Positions 59,721 to 64,000 of a DNA stretch of 64,000 nucleotides are shown in pieces. The stretch covers positions 193,792,037 to 193,856,036 of the forward strand of contig CM077672.1 in the NCBI GenBank assembly GCA_039707655.1. The letters are read 5' to 3'. The position numbers were made by a program, and so were the translations under genes. The notes under the pieces were generated by a model that saw nothing but the letters and a program-made list of their open reading frames with translations, was not told the origin of the DNA and did no database searches. The first letter of the stretch is position 1. The number at the start of each line of letters is the position of its first letter. Source of the DNA: Elymus sibiricus (taxonomy: Eukaryota; Streptophyta; Magnoliopsida; Poales; Poaceae).

Positions 59721-61843
59721 CTAGACACAATCTCCGACAGGTCCTGGCGGTGAAGTCCTCTGGCTGGCAGCTCCGGTGTGCGTCGATGTTGGAGTAGAGA
59801 GAAGAGCATTTGCAAATGCCTCTGAAGAAGTCTGCGGGACTGGTGGAGGAGTGGCAACAACTAGAGCAGCTGAGGGAGCAACAGAAGTTGTAGTAGCTGG
59901 AGCTGAGACTGTAGCTCTGGAAGTGTCTGGAATTGATGCTGACCTAAGCTGAGTCCTGAACTGCGTAGTAGTGGGAAGTACTGTACCATGATGCTGCTCA
60001 TCATCACTACAAGCATTCTTTCCTTCATCCACCTCCTTCTTCAGGCTCTCAATGGTGGTTTGCATCTCAGTCACTTTGACATCCAGGTCATAGAATTTGC
60101 TCTCAACAATCCTCTCAAGACTCTTCTGGTTCGCAGCTAAGTTGGCCAAACTATGCTCGATCCTCTAAGTGGCTCAAAGAAGATAGTTCATCTGGTCGGC
60201 CTTCATCTTCAGTAATGGAGCAGATGTGGCTCTAGGCTGTGAAGACTGGGTTGCTTCTGCTCTTGCTTCCTTCTTGGCTTGTGCTGTGGCTGAAGTAGGA
60301 TCGGATGGATCCATGGTGACTGTGTTATCCTCAAACTCGGGCCTAAGTGGCAAGTGCTCACGATCAAACAAGTAGGTCTTGTTACCAACTTTGGAGTTGA
60401 TAAGCACCTGGATGTGTGGAGCAAAACCACATGACCTCTTTTGATCTGCTGCAGTCCTTGTAATGGTCTCAACAATAAGATCCATGACCCTGAATCTCTC
60501 TGAATGGTCAATGTGATGCAGCATGTTTATGGCGTGTCCTCTGATCATCCTCTCATCTCTAGACTTAGCCATCAATGTATACCTCATGATGGTGTTGGAG
60601 GTAGCAAGTCCAGCCAACAGATGGTAGACTGAGCCTAGCTTGTGTGACTCAACATCATCCAAAGGGATCTCCTTGTACATATTGGCCATGGAGTTGTGAT
60701 CCATCTTGCGCTTGGCATACACATCAATGTCATGCTCTTCTGGCTTGGGCACATCAAGCAAAGTAGCCCATTCCTCAACCGAGGACTCATACCTGATACC
60801 TTCTGTCATTCATACAATCCTACCATTTGGATAGAAATGAGCAGTCGAGTAGAATTGCATCACCATCTCATCATTCCAATTTGTTAGTTTCTTACCAATG
60901 AAGTCATCAACACCAACCATCTTGAAGCTCTCATGCACATGAGAAAAATGATATTCATTAGCATCAATGAATTTCCAGTCCACCTATCTGATGTCACTGG
61001 CTATGGGCATCTTGTCTAGCAAAACTGTCTCATAGAAATCCTGTTATTCCTTGATGTGGAATCTGTAGTCTACAGCAGTCCTTCTTCTTATAGCATATGG
61101 ATCAGCTTGCCTCCACTTCCTCAGACCATTTTTCTTCCTCTCCTTCATGTTCTCAGCAATAGGATGAGTGTCATTGTGTTCTGGCAGTCTGGGTCTTAGC
61201 TTTCTGAGCACTGTGGCTTCATCATCATCATCATCATCATTTCCTTGAGGCATGGGGCCTTGTTCTTCTCACTTGCTGGCACATTTCTTGTGGTTCTCTT
61301 GGGTTTAGCAGCTGTAGGCTTGGCCTTGGAAGATGTAGCTATTTTGATAGCATCCCCCATGAGTTTCTGTTGCTTGGGAGGAGGTGGGTTTGCTGCTTGC
61401 TCTTCCTCATTTGTTGCATCATCTCTTCTCATTGAAGTTGGCTTGAAGATCACATGAGCTACCTGCTTCCTTTCTCTTTTCTTTCCTGCAGCCTTTGGCT
61501 TTGCCTGAATGGGTGCCTGCAGAGATCCTCCTGGAGTCTCTGAAGATATGCCTCTCTTTGCAGCTGCAGAGGCAGAGATCTTCCTGGTGACACCTCTTTC
61601 TTTCTGAGTGCCATACTCTTTGGAAATAACATTTGGCTTCTTCTTTTTTGAAATTACTTCTTTAGCAACAAAGTCCTCATCTTCATCATCTGGGTTTTTC
61701 TTTCTCCTTGATCTAGTGGCAGCTTTTGGCAAATCTGGAGAACTCCTTTCTCCCTCATGGTAACTTTTGTCAGGGCTAGATCCTGCACTCAGCTCAACAC
61801 TGCCCTCTCCTGAGACATTCTGACTATCACTTGCATCAGACAT
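59721..61843 (-). pseudogene. Additional 3' ORF of element C (homologue of A's), broken
   Basis: Reading right to left, a lysine/alanine-rich N-terminal half (MSDASDSQNVSGEGS onward, with SRRKKNPDDEDEDF) is followed by a conserved middle with QFYSTAHFYPNGRIV and MTEGIRYESSVEEW. These correspond to FYTTCFFGPNHTLTWMT in A. A coiled-coil segment (about 60140-60020) and an Ala/Pro/Thr-rich tail follow. Breaks are a frame shift near 61255-61265 next to a GAT microsatellite (about 61209-61233), stops near 61044 and 60990, a TGA replacing Trp near 60810, and a stop at 60174. A CTTCACAG acceptor-like site lies just before the ATG (about 61857), consistent with an upstream intron as in A. The first exon was not found. 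Confidence 0.65.
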
Positions 61844-61959
61844 CTTGCAAACAGACCTGTGAAGTAGTTGGGTATAGGCAGAGTAGATGAGTTATCACAA
61901 AATGCAGCTGGTTTTTCAAAAATTTGAGTTCAAATCTTAGTTTCAAATTTTCACAGAAG

Positions 61960-62790
61960 ACATATCGGAACAACCGAGTTGAACATTTCGGTGATACCAA
62001 AGCACTCGGCAGAGAGTTGGCACACAGTTTCGGTCAGACCGATATATGGTTCGGTATTGCCGAGATGCTAGGGTTTCACAGAAACGTCATTTCCGTCTCG
62101 CCAATCAGTACAACTCGGCGGCACCGAGACGTACTTGTGCAATGGCCATAGCCAGATCGGTGACTCCAAAATTTTCAGATCGGCTAGTCTGAGATGTATT
62201 CTGCAGAAATTTAAACCTAAAATCTTTACTCGCATCTAATCTAAGGAATTTGTTCGTGGAATAGAAGTTGAACACAGTAGCAAGAATCATGGCGAAAACC
62301 TAGTGCATTGAATCAGAAATAGAAGCACTAAGGGGTTGGATTTTACCCGAACTTGGCACAAATCCTCTACGGCGGCAACGGAGGGTGATATTTCCGTTGA
62401 CGGCAGCGGAATTTAACGGCGAGGGCACGCTGGATAGAACGGCGATCGTCCGGAGACTGGAGCGACGGCAGCAGTGGGGCGCGAGGTCGAAGTGTTTGAG
62501 AAATTTTTCAACCGAACGGTCTCGCTGGATATATATACCCATCTGTTGTCGGTGGCTCCAATTGAAACAAATCAGTGGCACTGAGATGCATAACTACTTG
62601 CAGTACAGCATATCGGTCTCTCCGAGATGGTTCAAATCGGTCACACCGAGATGAAAACCTAGATCAGTCTAAATGGTTTCGGTGAGTCCGAATGAGAGTG
62701 AGTTGGTCACACCGAAAGGCATTTAGAAGGTTTTGGAGTTCAGTCTTAGACATATCGGTGGCTCCGAGTGCACCTCACCCGGAGGGTCCG
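61960..62790 (-). promoter_or_regulatory. Internal palindrome/TATA module upstream of the additional ORF (element C)
   Basis: Pairs such as TTCGGTCAGACCGA with TTCGGTATTGCCGAG (about 62029-62070), TCGGTCTCTCCGAG with TCGGTCACACCGAG (about 62612-62650) and TCGGTGGCTCCGAG (about 62755) are of the LTR type. Between the clusters are a TATA candidate (GGATATATATACCC, 62528-62541) and a GC-rich leader-like stretch (about 62350-62500). In element sense this is palindromes, TATA, GC-rich leader, probable intron and ORF. Confidence 0.55.
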
Positions 62791-63586
62791 AAAAAGACTT
62801 GTTCAAATTTTGTGATATAGCATGAAGAGAATTTGAGACAAGAAAGCATAGATAGCTAGAGGAGGTTCTTAGGCATTCTTGTACATCCATTTGGCCAAAT
62901 GAAACCAAAACAATCAAACTACAAATGGATGTCCTTGAATGAGAAATATGCATAGCAACATGCTCACACAATAAGATAGCAAATGAAATATGTGGCAACA
63001 TGCACAAACAATTCTAGCAACTATCACACAATGGGCGATGACATAGTCATCTATATATGAGTATATTGACTTAGGAGCCAAATGAGAACATTTGATCATA
63101 GGTCATACTCATCGTTTAAGCACAAGTGGGGTTACCACTTTTACATAAAGCATTAATGTGTTCACACCATTAGAGTTGCTTTGACTCCAGTCTTAGAGTA
63201 AAGCTTCCCCTTGATGTGATATCCCCCCAAAAGAGGGATGAACTAACCTTGGTTTTTGTTGATGTTGACTTCATGTAGATGTTGTAGATGTGGATGCTCA
63301 ATGTTGATGTAGATCATCAAGAGTTGAGAGCAATCCTTGGAGTTTTGCACATTCAATACATACATGGGTTAGTCCCACAAGTAACAAACAAGGATACCCA
63401 TAGACATAGAGTGAAATACACATATGATGATGTCCATGAATGCATTGAATACCTTGTTCCTTGTCTTACCAACAAGAGGGTTTGTGACTACATCAACTAG
63501 TGCAAGATGTTGAAGTTGGTTGCACAAGTCCTTGCCATAAATGAATGTGAGTGAAGTTTGTTGGCGGAATCACCCTCAAGAACTCT
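62791..63586 (-). other. Post-pol-type untranslated DNA of C
   Basis: The stretch near 63060-63120 matches B's post-pol region near 24150-24230 in reverse. In C it follows gag directly, which marks the place where pol is missing. No ORF with support. Confidence 0.6.
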
Positions 63587-64000
63587 CTAGTTCTTCTTCA
63601 TTGGGACCCACATCATCTTGATGGGAATCCTTGGAGTTGTAGTAGCACTTGATGAAGTAGAACTTGATGAGGCCTTTGGAACCCACTTGACCAAAGCTTG
63701 AGGTGGTCCTCCAAATGAATCAATCTCTTCTTTAAGCTTGTCCTTGCCTTTTAGCTTGTGGTCTTGAGATGGGAGATCATCTTGAGCTTGTGTCCCCTTG
63801 AAGGAAGTAGGATCATACTTCTCTTGTTGAGGAACAAACTTCGTCTTGGGGTATTGATCTTCCTCCCACTCAACTCCATTGGCATTGAACTTTCATTCAA
63901 AACCAACACCTTGGTTGTTCCGGTGCCTTCCTTGCTTGCGCACAATTTCCTCAAATTTCTTACTCCCGGCAACGCTCTTGTAGACACCCTTTTCTATAAT
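63587..64000 (-). pseudogene. C-terminal part of Sirevirus gag (element C)
   Basis: In the frame ending at the TAG 63587-63589, the minus strand reads a charged, Gln/Lys-rich stretch (KFEEIVRKQGRHRNNQG, FVPQQEKYDPTSFKGTQ, DHKLKGKDKLKEEIDSFG) and the Ser/Thr-rich end LVKWVPKASSSSTSS...IPIKMMWVP. The WVPK motif also ends the gag of A (near 26935-26945). A TGA replaces a probable CGA codon near 63893. The N-terminal capsid lies beyond the window. Confidence 0.55.

Larger units (their letters stand above)
42384..64000 (-). mobile_element. Sirevirus copia element C, pol-less, 5' end outside window
   Basis: Minus-strand element whose 3' LTR lies at 42384-42770 plus 58072-59183, split by J. Its internal region runs from 59184 past the right edge. 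Present, in element order from the edge: gag C-terminus (63587-64000), post-pol-type untranslated DNA, a palindrome/TATA module, the additional ORF (61843-59721), and PPT-like runs. No protease, integrase, RT or RNase H occurs between gag and the additional ORF. This copy is therefore non-autonomous. The left flanking pentamer ACATC (42379-42383) should recur outside the window. Confidence 0.85.

Noticed and set aside
61209..61233. Trinucleotide repeat as a separate satellite feature
   Set aside because: Short GAT/ATC run encoding Asp in the additional ORF of C; noted there as the site next to a frame shift.
1..64000. Host protein-coding genes, tRNA or rRNA genes
   Set aside because: No conserved host domain, tRNA cloverleaf or rRNA sequence was recognised; every larger ORF is accounted for by retrotransposons or LTR composition.

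Overview
The window is repetitive DNA from a large-genome grass of the wheat/barley tribe (Triticeae). The evidence is a BARE-1/Angela/WIS-type copia LTR (termini at 42771 and 58066), a Sabrina-like gypsy LTR (1841-2706), several Sirevirus (Maximus-type) copia elements, and no host gene that I can recognise. Family names are from memory and were not searched.

Layout. All of the sequence can be read as one nested stack of LTR retrotransposons. The host layer, D, is an old Angela-lineage copia element on the minus strand. It survives as three pieces: 42089-42383 (leader and gag start), 31168-33456 (gag, protease, integrase) and 8276-9751 (RT, RNase H). Four elements sit inside D: H (2707-8275, minus, gypsy-type, no pol), A (9752-31162, minus, Sirevirus), E (33457-42088, plus, probable solo LTR of a giant-LTR family) and C (42384 to past the right edge, minus, Sirevirus without pol). 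A contains B (18045-26919, plus, a young Sirevirus). E contains F (34004-37632, minus, same family as E) and G (39253-40462, a solo LTR of the H/K family). C contains J (42771-58066, minus, BARE/Angela type), and J contains K (43862-50605, plus, H/K family, no pol). L (1-2706, plus, gypsy) most likely sits inside H. Exact 5-bp target-site duplications were read for A (GCGCC), B (GACCT), E (CATAC), G (AATAT), J (GGACT) and K (GAGAT).

Coding content. Every gag-pol is broken by stops, frameshifts or deletions. B is closest to intact: one nonsense codon in the RT region, and a gag lacking the zinc knuckle. A and C carry an additional ORF 3' of pol, in the place of the Sirevirus 'env-like' gene. 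It looks like a separate transcription unit: paired palindromes of the LTR type upstream, a GC-rich leader and, in A, a phase-compatible GT-AG intron. In A its predicted first exon begins MARTKHASNDPRGGRS, which resembles a histone H3 tail.

Regulatory texture. LTRs of A, B and C each hold an array of paired short inverted repeats. The core is CCGGACATCCGG in A and CGGTnnnACCG in B and C. The same motifs recur in front of the additional ORF. Several PPT-like G-runs precede each Sirevirus 3' LTR. H and K share LTRs and untranslated regions but carry unrelated ORFs, which points to modular non-autonomous elements.
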